Shown: positions 1 to 8,338 of the stretch, piece by piece
Position numbering within the stretch: position 1 is the first letter of the stretch
How the letters are laid out: every line of letters begins with the position of its first letter
Assembly: GCA_030587365.1 (NCBI GenBank)
Contig: JAUQZE010000046.1
Coordinates: 1 to 64,000 of the forward strand
Direction of reading: 5' to 3'
Source of the DNA: Candidatus Freyarchaeota archaeon
Lineage (GTDB): Archaea > Asgardarchaeota > Jordiarchaeia > Jordiarchaeales > Jordiarchaeaceae
DNA: 64,000 nucleotides
The notes under the pieces: generated by a model
Told to the model about the DNA's origin: nothing
Database searches by the model: none
Seen by the model: only the letters and a program-made list of their open reading frames with translations
Made by a program: the position numbers and the translations under genes

Positions 1-195
1 GCTCTTCGAGATCTGGTATTCCTCAAGGATGCTTTTCAGGGGGTTGAGGCGCCAGCATCGTATGATCTCCAGGTTCTTTTGGGCGTATTCCGAGAGCCCT
101 TCAAGGTCTGCGGAGGTGATCCCCACCAGACGCTTCCGAAAAAGCAAAAAGGACTGGTCACTATTATTACTACTCGTAGGCTTGGATTGTTTCAT
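1..195 (-). CDS. Partial hypothetical protein (N-terminal 65 codons)
   Basis: The minus strand is open from an ATG at 195 to the window edge. The peptide starts MKQSKPTSSNNSDQSFLLF and continues as a charged, helix-rich sequence with normal protein composition. A TATA-like stretch on the same strand lies at about 282-290, which would give a leader of about 60 nt. I do not recognise the family. The plus-strand frame over the same bases reads as a low-complexity shadow. Confidence 0.5.
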   Translation of the reverse strand, partial: MKQSKPTSSNNSDQSFLLFRKRLVGITSADLEGLSEYAQKNLEIIRCWRLNPLKSILEEYQISKS

Positions 196-724
196 TTCAA
201 TCACCGTTTAACCAATTAAGAAACATCCAAGTCTACTTAATTTTGCTACTACACATTAATATTTGGAAGTAAAAATCCTTTTATACAATTTGACATTGGA
301 GACATTCTGTTCCAGTAATGACGTTCTGTGAAAGGCTGCGGTACTGAGTTAGAGAGGTAACTCTAACGATAATACCCTCAAAGGAGCAACACAAGTCTGA
401 CCTCCATTCTCTCTTCCTTATCTTCTTTTTTAGCATCACTATTTCTAACACTAGTATTCTAATACACCTCGCTATTTAAACTTTGAAAAAAGACCCAAAG
501 CACCTTGTAACACTTGGAAATACTAGCCATAGGGCATGGGATGCATAAATTATCTCCCAAATCTGCTGCTTCCAAAAAGTTTATATTGTCTACCTAAAAA
601 AATAGATTTAATGGATTTGGAGGCGAGGATAGAACCATTTACAATAATTAGTTTTAACATCCTCAATCCATCTATAACAATACAAAAATCGTGTGCGTTT
701 CAATGTACTAGGGAGAGATAAAAA
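196..724. other. Intergenic region, AT-rich
   Basis: No convincing gene. It holds the probable promoter of the leftmost minus-strand gene (TATA-like at 282-290), T-rich tracts at 410-435 that could end transcripts, and the leader of the next gene with a GGGAGAG ribosome site at 711-717. A 61-codon frame at 536-721 has no ribosome site and an unlikely composition. Confidence 0.4.
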
Positions 725-1672
725 ATGCGTAAAAGCAAATTGTTCTTTGTCATTTTAATCCTATCCGCCTTACTCCTTCCCACATTGATAATCTCAGTAT
801 CCAGTAGTACAACTCCTAGCCAGGGAGCCCTACTATTACAAGCGATAAACACTGTAAACTCTCAAACCACGACTTCCGAGATGAATCAGCAATACGTGCA
901 AACAATGATTGCCACCACTCAAAATTTTGAGGGTGCCGAATTGCAGCAAAAAGAGATAAGCGCAAAAGCATCCTACTTATCCACTGCTTGGATCTCTTCA
1001 CGTGTAGATAAGGACTATGATGGCTACTGCTGTGAAATTACACTACGCTGGGATGCTAATACCGATGAATGGTCTAATGATGTCTACGTCGAGGTTTTGT
1101 ATAGAGACGAAGACGGTTACGTGGATTCGCTTGGCTCTAGCGACACATATACCATATATGATTATGAGGCTTCTGATCCCATGTGGGAGTACATGAATAT
1201 AGTATACTATGTAAGAGGAGTGTACGATTTTAGCATAGTACTTTATGACGCCGGAACCGGTGTTGAGCAGGACCGTATAGCTTTTGGAGAAGATTTCGAC
1301 ATTACAAATATCTATATGGAGTCTGAGGAAGAGGATAACTTCTCATTTATGACAATGATGATGACTCCTCTACTTTCCACTATCGCAAGTGCTGGAGGCA
1401 GTTCGATTTTACCTTGGGTCGTTGTTGGCATAGTAGGGCTAGTCATACTCGGAGTGATATATTATAAAATAAAGTCAGGCAGAGAAAAACCCTCACGTCC
1501 TTCAACTTTCCCTGCTGCTGGTCCAACACCCTACGGTCCACCACCCTTTGCTCCTCAAAGTACGCTTGCGCGATCTCTCGGTGCTATCACTTGTCCACAA
1601 TGTGGATATGCAAACCTGCCGAGTGCCAAGTTCTGTGTAAGGTGTGGTAATTTTCTAGAGCAGTCCGACTGA
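725..1672 (+). CDS. Membrane-anchored secreted protein with C-terminal zinc ribbon
   Basis: A 315-residue protein. Residues 1-28 form a basic-hydrophobic signal or anchor. Residues about 90-195 are rich in Tyr, Asp and Glu and look like a beta-sandwich outside the cell. A transmembrane helix lies at about 228-250, followed by a Pro-rich linker and a C-terminal zinc ribbon (CPQCG...CVRCG, about 285-305) that would face the cytoplasm. The ATG follows GGGAGAG by 7 nt. Function is unknown. The layout (outer sensor-like domain, one helix, inner metal-binding domain) suggests a surface protein joined to an inside partner, but nothing nearby names that partner. Confidence 0.75.
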   Translation: MRKSKLFFVILILSALLLPTLIISVSSSTTPSQGALLLQAINTVNSQTTTSEMNQQYVQTMIATTQNFEGAELQQKEISAKASYLSTAWISSRVDKDYDGYCCEITLRWDANTDEWSNDVYVEVLYRDEDGYVDSLGSSDTYTIYDYEASDPMWEYMNIVYYVRGVYDFSIVLYDAGTGVEQDRIAFGEDFDITNIYMESEEEDNFSFMTMMMTPLLSTIASAGGSSILPWVVVGIVGLVILGVIYYKIKSGREKPSRPSTFPAAGPTPYGPPPFAPQSTLARSLGAITCPQCGYANLPSAKFCVRCGNFLEQSD

Positions 1673-2147
1673 AAAACTAAGGAGTAGGATGAGTCTGCGT
1701 ACCCTTCCCTTTTTATTTCTTTTTTTTCATCACTATATCTAACATTGACGGTGCCTAATAATTCTCTTTATTCTGGCATACTAAGTATAGCAACACTTGT
1801 TGGGGGTTATATTCTTGGTTTCTAGTTTATGTATTAGGTATTTTTCCAATATTTACGAAATATTTGGCAGTTTCCTCGAGTATTTTTATATACTTATGAG
1901 AATTTTCCCTACTTGATCAGGGCTGGATGATTATCTGAGTTATCTCTACTACACTTAACAACCATTTGTTGTGTGTTAATGGTAAAGCGTTTGGGATTCT
2001 TTATTTTTGGCTTTTTTAGTTTTATGATAACTTTAAATTGTGTGGATTTAATATTACTATTATAGTTGTTGGACTTGGGGGTCAGGTGCTCTTCAAGACG
2101 AGGTGTTCTTAAAAGATAAATTCCATAGTCTGTTGGGAGTAATTGTT
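1673..2147. other. Intergenic region with terminator-like T-tracts and a promoter
   Basis: T-rich runs at 1706-1730 fit transcription termination of the upstream gene. A good TATA-like element (TTTTTATATACTT) lies near 1884-1896, which would give the nurA-herA transcript a long leader of more than 200 nt. AT-rich DNA near 2030-2065 could be a second promoter. An open frame extends upstream to a GTG at 2103, but the ribosome site favours the ATG at 2148. Confidence 0.35.
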
Positions 2148-4055
2148 ATGGGAAAATCTTTCCTGAGTTCTCAGATAAGTAGGATAAGCAGTATCCTGTT
2201 AAAAGGCGTAGAGCGACAGCTGACAGACTACAAAAACAGGTTCTCTTCAATAGAGGATATAAACAATTTTATCTCTAAACTATTGGTCACTGATTTAAAT
2301 GTGAAAAAGGCTTACAGCACCGCGGTGGACTTTTTCGGCTCCGACAGGGTTAGATTCGCGGCTGTTGATGGGACAGAGTACTCAAGAAGGCTTTTCGACT
2401 TTATACTCTTCTTCGGCGGTGCCTACGCCGCAGATGGCCAAATCCAATTTCATAAAGATTCCAAACCTACGGTTGATTACCACACTCGGCATTTGGAGGA
2501 GGGAAGGGGTGTCTCCAGCTGTGTTCCCGTGTATATCAATGAGGTTCCGGAGATTGATCAGACGTTTTTCCGTGAGGGCGACGACCCCGAAGGTCTTTTG
2601 TCTCAGCCGCTGTCGGAGCAGGAGATAGCGGATAACTCGCAGATTGCGAATTGGATTATGACCTTCGCGGAGTATTATCTGGCTTATCTTCTGGTAACGA
2701 ATCCCAGAGACCCAGTGAAGATTCTTTTCTTGGATAGGTCTCTCTCGGGCACTCAGCGTGCCATCGCTAAGGAAACCTCCAAGAAAACCTACTGGGATAA
2801 GAAGTGTGCCATCATGGGATTCGTGGTGGACGGTGAAACCGTAGATAAGAACGATCTATTCATAGGTAGGTACCATGTTTTGAATCCTGAGCTCAGCCTA
2901 CCTCCTGCTAGAGGAGACTATTTGCGTCACAGCATAATCCTCCTTTTGGAAGGGAAGGAATCTCCGCTCACGTTGAAGCAGATTTGTAAGGAGCTGGGAA
3001 TAAGTGATCCAGTGCGGGAGGAAAAGGTGGGTAGGTATCTTAGCAGTCTTGTGAGGGAGAATATAATTCTTCACAGTCATTCTGAGTATCGCATCAACCC
3101 TCGATATAGGAACTCTTGGGAGAGAATCTCTAAAATGGTTAGAACCTTGGGTAAGAGAATGTTCCAGGAGGATATTGAGGAAACCGCGACAAGTATTAAG
3201 ATGATCATTGAGAAGGAGGACGGTACTTCCCAATACCTTTCCACACTGGATATTGCTTTTCTCACACTTTTCTGCTTCTACATGCTCATCGAGGAGTGCT
3301 GGAAGAGGAAAGTTCTGCTTCTGGGAATCACCAAGGACACGGCGGCGAGTGATTTTAAGAACCACTTCATTCCAGTGTGCTCAAACTGTAACCTTTTTGG
3401 TTGCACCCTTTCGCCCGAATGTTTCGCAACTCTTCCCAATACCGATAGGATGCTTTTACAATCCTTCTCCTTCAACTGCTTCGAAACTCTGCACCCTCCC
3501 TGGAGCCTGATAGAGTACGATTCCGCTTTCACCACAATTGTGCCGGATCATGAAAGAGGGCCGGGGTACGTTATGGGAGCGAGGAAAAACAAGATCACCA
3601 TGGAGCGGCTGTTTCTCAAAACATACATACAGCTGCAAGAGGCTGAGCATGATCCGAAGCTGAGGAGCAACGTTCTACTCATAGACAGGCTGGCCTACCC
3701 GGAATATGATATGAGGAAGGAGAATATTGAGAGTTTTCGCCAGATTTATGTTGGGGAAGAGCCTGTGAACATCTTTATAATGAAGAAGGAAGAAAATAGG
3801 AATGAGCTTCAGAACCTGACCCTGGTTACTCTTACGGCTACTACGTCTTCGACTATTCCTGAGGTGTTCGGGCATAATAAGCCGCTGTTCATTGCGGATA
3901 ATGTGGCGAAGTGGAATTACTCCCTGTTTAGGAACCTGATTGATACTGCTAAGGAGTGGATTATGACGAATAAGGATTTGAAGAAGTTTGTTTACTATAT
4001 GACTAGCTTCCGTGAAAGGAGGGGTGAGCTTGAGCAGCTTAGAAGAGGAGCTTAA
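2148..4055 (+). CDS. nurA: NurA-family nuclease, long form with inserted winged helix
   Basis: NurA is a 5'-3' nuclease that works with the HerA translocase in resecting DNA ends for recombination. Visible marks are FAAVDGTEYSRR near the N-terminus (first metal-binding Asp), ILFLDRSLSG (second acidic motif), and LLLGITKD plus LLIDRLAYPEYD towards the end. At about 635 residues it is much longer than the usual 300-400. The extra sequence includes a winged-helix-like segment (LTLKQICKELGISD) near residue 270 and a cysteine cluster near 415 (CSNCNLFGCTLSPEC). The frame opens at GTG 2103, but GGGAG at 2134-2138 points to the ATG at 2148. The gene overlaps herA by 26 bp, so the two are translationally coupled. 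Confidence 0.85.
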   Translation: MGKSFLSSQISRISSILLKGVERQLTDYKNRFSSIEDINNFISKLLVTDLNVKKAYSTAVDFFGSDRVRFAAVDGTEYSRRLFDFILFFGGAYAADGQIQFHKDSKPTVDYHTRHLEEGRGVSSCVPVYINEVPEIDQTFFREGDDPEGLLSQPLSEQEIADNSQIANWIMTFAEYYLAYLLVTNPRDPVKILFLDRSLSGTQRAIAKETSKKTYWDKKCAIMGFVVDGETVDKNDLFIGRYHVLNPELSLPPARGDYLRHSIILLLEGKESPLTLKQICKELGISDPVREEKVGRYLSSLVRENIILHSHSEYRINPRYRNSWERISKMVRTLGKRMFQEDIEETATSIKMIIEKEDGTSQYLSTLDIAFLTLFCFYMLIEECWKRKVLLLGITKDTAASDFKNHFIPVCSNCNLFGCTLSPECFATLPNTDRMLLQSFSFNCFETLHPPWSLIEYDSAFTTIVPDHERGPGYVMGARKNKITMERLFLKTYIQLQEAEHDPKLRSNVLLIDRLAYPEYDMRKENIESFRQIYVGEEPVNIFIMKKEENRNELQNLTLVTLTATTSSTIPEVFGHNKPLFIADNVAKWNYSLFRNLIDTAKEWIMTNKDLKKFVYYMTSFRERRGELEQLRRGA

Positions 4056-5886
4056 ATTATACTTTACGGATTTCGAAGGAAAATTTAAGGCCAGACTTGG
4101 AAGAGTGGTTCCAAGCCAGGAAACATCCAGTGAAGAATTCGGCACATCTTCACCATACACCTGCCGGGTTCTCGCGGAGTATGATCGAGACCTCCTGAGG
4201 CTTATCGACTCGGGGATGCTTCTGGCGGTAAGGAACTTTAGAACCAAAGAGGCGGGTGGAACCAGATACACTCTGATGGAGATTCTGCGTTTCTGGCCGG
4301 AGCATTTCGGTCTGAGAGGCTTGAAGGATTACCAGTATTATCCTCTGCAGTTTGAGGTCATCGAGCAATCGGTTAGTGACTGGGAGACCAGTGATAAGTC
4401 AACAATGATTATCCAGATATCGGCAATCCCCATAAACTACGATCTCGTAACGGGTGAGAACCACGTATTTGGTTATGAGCGGGGGTTCTCCTATCCGGTC
4501 GTTGGAGAAAGGGTTTACATTCTCAACAAGGAAATGATTAAGGACATGTATAACCGCAAGGTGTTGGAGAAAATAGGGTTCATTTCTGAGGAAACGAGTA
4601 GTGATCCTTGGAAAGATCCTCGGCTTGGAACTATTAAGATGTTTGAGGCTTCGGCTGAGAATATTCCCATCTATATTGACTACGATTCCCTAGTGAGATA
4701 CCACTTCGGCATCTTCGCGTTTACTGGCGGCGGTAAGAGTAATATGCTTTCGAACATTCTGAGAAGGCTTCTGATACACACTGAGGACACTAAGGTGGTG
4801 ATTTTTGATATATCCTGTGAGTACCCCTTCCTTCTAATGAATTTGTTCGTAGACCCGAGAATACCCTCAAAAATTATTCTTGAGCACAAAGCGGATACCG
4901 CAAAAGAACTCTACAACTCAATCGTTAAACCAAAACTATTCGAAGATGATCCCCGAGTGATTAAGGGAATGGAAAAAATCTTCTCACAAAACAAGGTTAC
5001 CCACTTTGTACGAGAATTGCTAAGAACCCCCACCTTCAGAGAATTTCTGGACGGCGTAGCAGCATTAAAATCAGACAACCAAAGCAAACTGAACTATGTA
5101 GAAGCCCTAAACGAAGTCGAGATACTAACCGCAAAATACATGACCGAAAAGGGCTACATTGAATCCGATGAGATAGACAGGGAATTCGTAACCAAGCTAG
5201 TAGCTGCAGCACCAACGATAGTCACATCCTACAAAGTTCACGAAAAGAGTGGCTTATATGGCTGGTTCGAAACAAGACAACGCATGACACGCTACTTCCG
5301 TGAAACAGAAGAAATCGACACCAGCGGTGGATTAACCACAGAAGCCATACAGGAACTAATAGAAGGAGACACCCGACTGATTAGCATAACAATCAGCGAT
5401 CCCCAAATAGTAAAACAGCTAGTCATAGACCTAACCCAAAACATCCTCGCCCAGAGAAAAAGGGAGTTCAAGGTGAAACCCTACATTCTCTTCGTCTGGG
5501 ATGAGGCTCAAGAATTTGTAGCGAATCCTGGAAGCGTATCCGGAATAGACCGCCAATGCTCAATCGAAGTCGAAAGGCTGCTCCGACAGGGAAGAAAATA
5601 CGGTCTAGGCGGATGCATAGCCACCCAGCGAATAGCCCACCTCAACACCAGCGCCCTCCAACAATTACACACATACTTCGTGAGCACCCTCCCCCGACCC
5701 TACGACCGGGGATTAATAAGCAACACCTTCATGATAGACAAAAGCATACTTGAGAAAACCTTGGAATTCACGCCCGGAGATTGGCTGCTCTCAAGCTACA
5801 TCGCCACAGGACTGGCAAACGTACCCATATACATTAGAGCAGACAACGCTGAAGAAGAAATAGAAAAATTCCTAAACAAAATCTAG
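4030..5886 (+). CDS. herA: HerA-type hexameric DNA translocase ATPase
   Basis: HerA is a FtsK/VirB4-like ATPase that forms a ring and drives NurA during end resection. The protein has an N-terminal beta-barrel-like HAS region, a Walker A FTGGGKSN near residue 231, and a Walker B ILFVWDEAQEF near residue 488. The late motif RQGRKYGLGG...TQR carries the conserved arginine region of the family. The start is taken as TTG 4030, 7 nt after GGAGG at 4018-4022; the frame is also open from GTG 4012. No mre11 or rad50 is next to the pair in this window. From about 4900 onward third-position usage becomes more A/C-rich than in nurA. Confidence 0.92.
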   Translation: MSSLEEELKLYFTDFEGKFKARLGRVVPSQETSSEEFGTSSPYTCRVLAEYDRDLLRLIDSGMLLAVRNFRTKEAGGTRYTLMEILRFWPEHFGLRGLKDYQYYPLQFEVIEQSVSDWETSDKSTMIIQISAIPINYDLVTGENHVFGYERGFSYPVVGERVYILNKEMIKDMYNRKVLEKIGFISEETSSDPWKDPRLGTIKMFEASAENIPIYIDYDSLVRYHFGIFAFTGGGKSNMLSNILRRLLIHTEDTKVVIFDISCEYPFLLMNLFVDPRIPSKIILEHKADTAKELYNSIVKPKLFEDDPRVIKGMEKIFSQNKVTHFVRELLRTPTFREFLDGVAALKSDNQSKLNYVEALNEVEILTAKYMTEKGYIESDEIDREFVTKLVAAAPTIVTSYKVHEKSGLYGWFETRQRMTRYFRETEEIDTSGGLTTEAIQELIEGDTRLISITISDPQIVKQLVIDLTQNILAQRKREFKVKPYILFVWDEAQEFVANPGSVSGIDRQCSIEVERLLRQGRKYGLGGCIATQRIAHLNTSALQQLHTYFVSTLPRPYDRGLISNTFMIDKSILEKTLEFTPGDWLLSSYIATGLANVPIYIRADNAEEEIEKFLNKI

Positions 5887-6030
5887 TATTACAGGGGTGT
5901 TGCTTTAGAAGATTCGACCTTCAGAGTTTTTTACATTTTCTTGCATGTTCTTCTTTTCCGCCAAAAAATCCTTAAGCTTGAAGGCCAAAAAGTTGGCTTC
6001 TAAGCAATATTCTTGCGGGTAATGGTTAAT

Positions 6031-6060
6031 GTTATATACAATTTTTATCATTTGTATACA
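6031..6060 (+). promoter_or_regulatory. Promoter with inverted-repeat operator for the PIN/antitoxin module
   Basis: A TATA-like GTTATATAC at 6031-6039 lies about 35 bp before the ATG at 6071. It is overlapped by the inverted repeat TATACAA (6035-6041) and TTGTATA (6052-6058) with a 10-bp spacer. Toxin-antitoxin operons of this kind are usually repressed by their own antitoxin, so this is the obvious binding site. That role is inferred. Confidence 0.5.
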
Positions 6061-6070
6061 TGTGGTTTTT

Positions 6071-6376
6071 ATGACTGTTGTTATCACTGCTAGGATTGGC
6101 GAGGAGCTTGCTCGTGAGATAGAGGAGTACATGGAGGACTTTAAGGTTGACAGATCCACCGCTGTGAAGATGATTCTATCCATAGGTATCAAGGACTGGA
6201 AAACTCAGAAGGCTTTAAAGCTTTACAGCGAGGGAAAGATAACCCTTTGGAAAGCTGCAGAAATGTGTGATGTCAGCCTGAGGGAAATGATTAGAAAGGC
6301 TGCAGAAAGCGGAATTCCATACCAGTACAATTTAAGTGACCTGATGGAAGACATCGAGGCTGCTGATAGTCAATGA
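6071..6376 (+). CDS. UPF0175-like ribbon-helix-helix antitoxin
   Basis: A protein of about 101 residues. The N-terminus (VVITARIGEELAREIEEYM) looks like a ribbon-helix-helix DNA-binding domain. The middle (YSEGKITLWKAAEMCDVSLREMI) is the helix-turn-helix-like segment typical of UPF0175/VapB-type antitoxins. The ATG at 6071 is preferred over upstream codons because it begins the beta-strand and sits a short distance after the TATA element. The stop overlaps the toxin start as ATGA. It should neutralise the PIN protein downstream and repress its own promoter. Confidence 0.8.
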   Translation: MTVVITARIGEELAREIEEYMEDFKVDRSTAVKMILSIGIKDWKTQKALKLYSEGKITLWKAAEMCDVSLREMIRKAAESGIPYQYNLSDLMEDIEAADSQ

Positions 6377-6867
6377 TAGTTTCTGACGCCACCTCACTCA
6401 TTTATCTCGCAAAGATTAACATGCTTCATATCTTGGAGAAGAAATTCAAAACCGTACTTATATCCCATAAGGTGTGGGAAGAGGTTGTTGAGAGAGGAAA
6501 ACTTGAGGGGTATCCAGACGCTTACCCTGTTGAGGAAGCAATAAATGAGGGCTGGATCAAAGTCGATGAAATAAACGAAGGTGAAGCCTCAAAAGTAGCC
6601 AAAGCGTTTAAAATTCACACTGGTGAAGCGGAAGCCATACTCCTTGCAAAAAAGAAGGGAACCCCGATTCTTTTGGATCAGACGCACGCCAGAGAAGCCG
6701 CCAAAGTATTAAAACTAAATCCCCGCGGAACAATATACGTTCTAAGGTTAGCATACAGAAATCAACTAATTTCCAAGGAAAAGTACCTTAAATCAATAGA
6801 TGAACTAGTTGAAAATAATTTCAGAATCTCAATCGAAGTGTATAAAGAAGCAATGAAAATAGAATAG
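6373..6867 (+). CDS. PIN-domain toxin (DUF3368/VapC-like ribonuclease)
   Basis: The start IVSDATSLIYLAKI carries the first PIN-domain Asp. The motif HTGEAEAILLAKKKG holds the conserved Glu, and PILLDQTHAREAA holds the later Asp residues. PIN proteins of this family are Mg-dependent RNases in toxin-antitoxin pairs, usually cutting tRNA or rRNA. At 164 residues it is a normal length for DUF3368. It follows the antitoxin with a 4-bp overlap, so the two are co-translated. Confidence 0.85.
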   Translation: MIVSDATSLIYLAKINMLHILEKKFKTVLISHKVWEEVVERGKLEGYPDAYPVEEAINEGWIKVDEINEGEASKVAKAFKIHTGEAEAILLAKKKGTPILLDQTHAREAAKVLKLNPRGTIYVLRLAYRNQLISKEKYLKSIDELVENNFRISIEVYKEAMKIE

Positions 6868-7040
6868 CTTTGATTGAAGTGAGAAAATCACTCTAAGAGA
6901 AGCCCACCAGTGACAACCTGAGAAGAATGCAGAAATACTTCCAGAAATAGGATCATCTGAGAAAACTCAGCCGGCAGAAAAATGCATAAAACACGCAAAA
7001 CTCAAATTTAGTTCTCAGAGTAGTGGTGTTTCAGTCTTAA

Positions 7041-7475
7041 CTATTTGAAAGATTTTTTTACTGGTTTAAGAAATTTGGAGCAGAGGTCCACGATTTCTTT
7101 AACTGTATTGTATGTGTTTTCTGCGTAATCTTTTCCGAAGATGTCTCTGGCGGGTGTTCCCTCTCTTTCGTAGCCGTAGAGTGCGGGTCCCCGAACCTTT
7201 GCGAGTTCTGTTGACAGTTCTTGGATGTCTTGGAGTCTTTCTTTCAGGTAGTTGGGCAGTCTGTCTTCGACTTCTGTCAGCGGAGCGCCCACATCATGCT
7301 CTTTTGGATACTCAACCGCTAGATATCTTAACACGGCTTTTATCGCTAGTTCTAGTGCTTCCTGCGATCTTCTCACCGCTCCCGCGTAGTCTTTTTCCGA
7401 CAGGGCTAGTTCGGCTTCCCTCAAGCATCTCTGCGCCCTGAAAATATAGTTGGAAGCCATTGTGGTGTTTTTCAA
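7041..7475 (-). CDS. HEPN-domain protein (toxin of HEPN-MNT module)
   Basis: A 144-residue all-helical protein. The first helix (AQRCLREAELALSEKDYAGAVRRSQEALELAIKAVL) is typical of HEPN domains. The active-site region reads KVRGPALYGYE: the Arg is present but the usual His of the R-x4-6-H motif is a Tyr, as in many archaeal HEPN proteins linked to MNT partners. The TTG at 7475 overlaps the MNT stop and is preceded by GAGGTGG; an ATG 15 bases on is the alternative. HEPN proteins are RNases or dimeric partners of the nucleotidyltransferase. Confidence 0.82.
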   Translation of the reverse strand: MKNTTMASNYIFRAQRCLREAELALSEKDYAGAVRRSQEALELAIKAVLRYLAVEYPKEHDVGAPLTEVEDRLPNYLKERLQDIQELSTELAKVRGPALYGYEREGTPARDIFGKDYAENTYNTVKEIVDLCSKFLKPVKKSFK

Positions 7476-7981
7476 ATCTCAACCACCTCTGAGGGCTTAA
7501 TGTCTGGCTTGAGGATCCAGTAATGACCCTTCTCTGTCTTAACTTTTCTAGCTCCTAGCTCCTTTAGTCTTTCAGACAGTTTGTTAAAGATATTCTTGAG
7601 GAAATCGTCTTTATCGTAGAGGATTATTCCGTCATCTATCATATCTAAGAGTATGGGTGGGTGCTTCTCTGCTTCTTCGGGTGTGAGAAGTATGTCTGAA
7701 ATTAAGCAGTTTCTTCCCAGTGCTCTCAGCGAGCGGTAGGACTCTGTTTCCTTGAGCTTCGTGTAAATCCAGGTCGTCTCCTTAACCCTTAAGCCCACAT
7801 CCCACGGAAGACCCTCAGCGATAACCAGAACATCGATATCACTCTCAGGAGTAGCCTCCCCCCTGGCGACGGAGCCGAAAAGACACACAGACCTCAACCG
7901 ATCCCCAAAGTGCAAAAGAATATGCGAAACGTAGTCCTCCAAAAGTCCCCGGTACTCCGCAGGAACCCTGTCAACACCCAT
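7472..7981 (-). CDS. MNT-type nucleotidyltransferase (antitoxin of HEPN-MNT module)
   Basis: The motif CLFGSVARGEATPESDIDVLVI is the minimal nucleotidyltransferase signature (GSxxRG, then the Asp-x-Asp metal pair). Proteins of this type AMPylate and silence the partner HEPN toxin. The C-terminal third (ILYDKDDFLKNIFNKLSERL) is helical and charged. It is the first gene of the minus-strand pair. A TATA-like TTTATAATT on the same strand at about 8019-8027 gives a very short leader. Confidence 0.87.
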   Translation of the reverse strand: MGVDRVPAEYRGLLEDYVSHILLHFGDRLRSVCLFGSVARGEATPESDIDVLVIAEGLPWDVGLRVKETTWIYTKLKETESYRSLRALGRNCLISDILLTPEEAEKHPPILLDMIDDGIILYDKDDFLKNIFNKLSERLKELGARKVKTEKGHYWILKPDIKPSEVVEI

Positions 7982-8338
7982 AACAACACTCTCACACTAT
8001 ATCACTGGAAGGCAACAATTATAAACCTTTAGAGAAAAATCAGAAACCACCAGTAACTCCAGCTCACCTGAGGAATATACTCCCTCTAGAAATTTTAGGT
8101 TCCTCTCCCTACCGACAAATTGAAGTATTAAATAAACCATCAATAAGCAGTAGTACTGGTAATTCAAAAACTTGTGAAGAAACAAGAACAACCAAAAATC
8201 TAGGTATCAGAATCTATCGAATTTCAGCTTCAAAATTAATGTATAAAAAGGTGAGAGAGACCAGCAAACTCTTTTTTTACGAAAAGTTTTATAGTGAGGT
8301 TAAATATTTAGATTCAAAGGATTTTGGGGAGAATTAAG
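7982..8338. other. Divergent promoter region
   Basis: No gene seen. It contains the promoter of the MNT-HEPN pair near 8019-8027 (minus strand). On the plus strand AGTTTTATAG near 8285-8294 and AAATATTTA near 8302-8310 are promoter-like stretches before the dehydrogenase gene. GGGGAG at 8326-8331 is the ribosome site of that gene. Confidence 0.4.

Noticed and set aside
536..721. 61-codon plus-strand frame before the zinc-ribbon membrane protein
   Set aside because: No ribosome site, random-looking composition, and it runs into the leader of the next gene.
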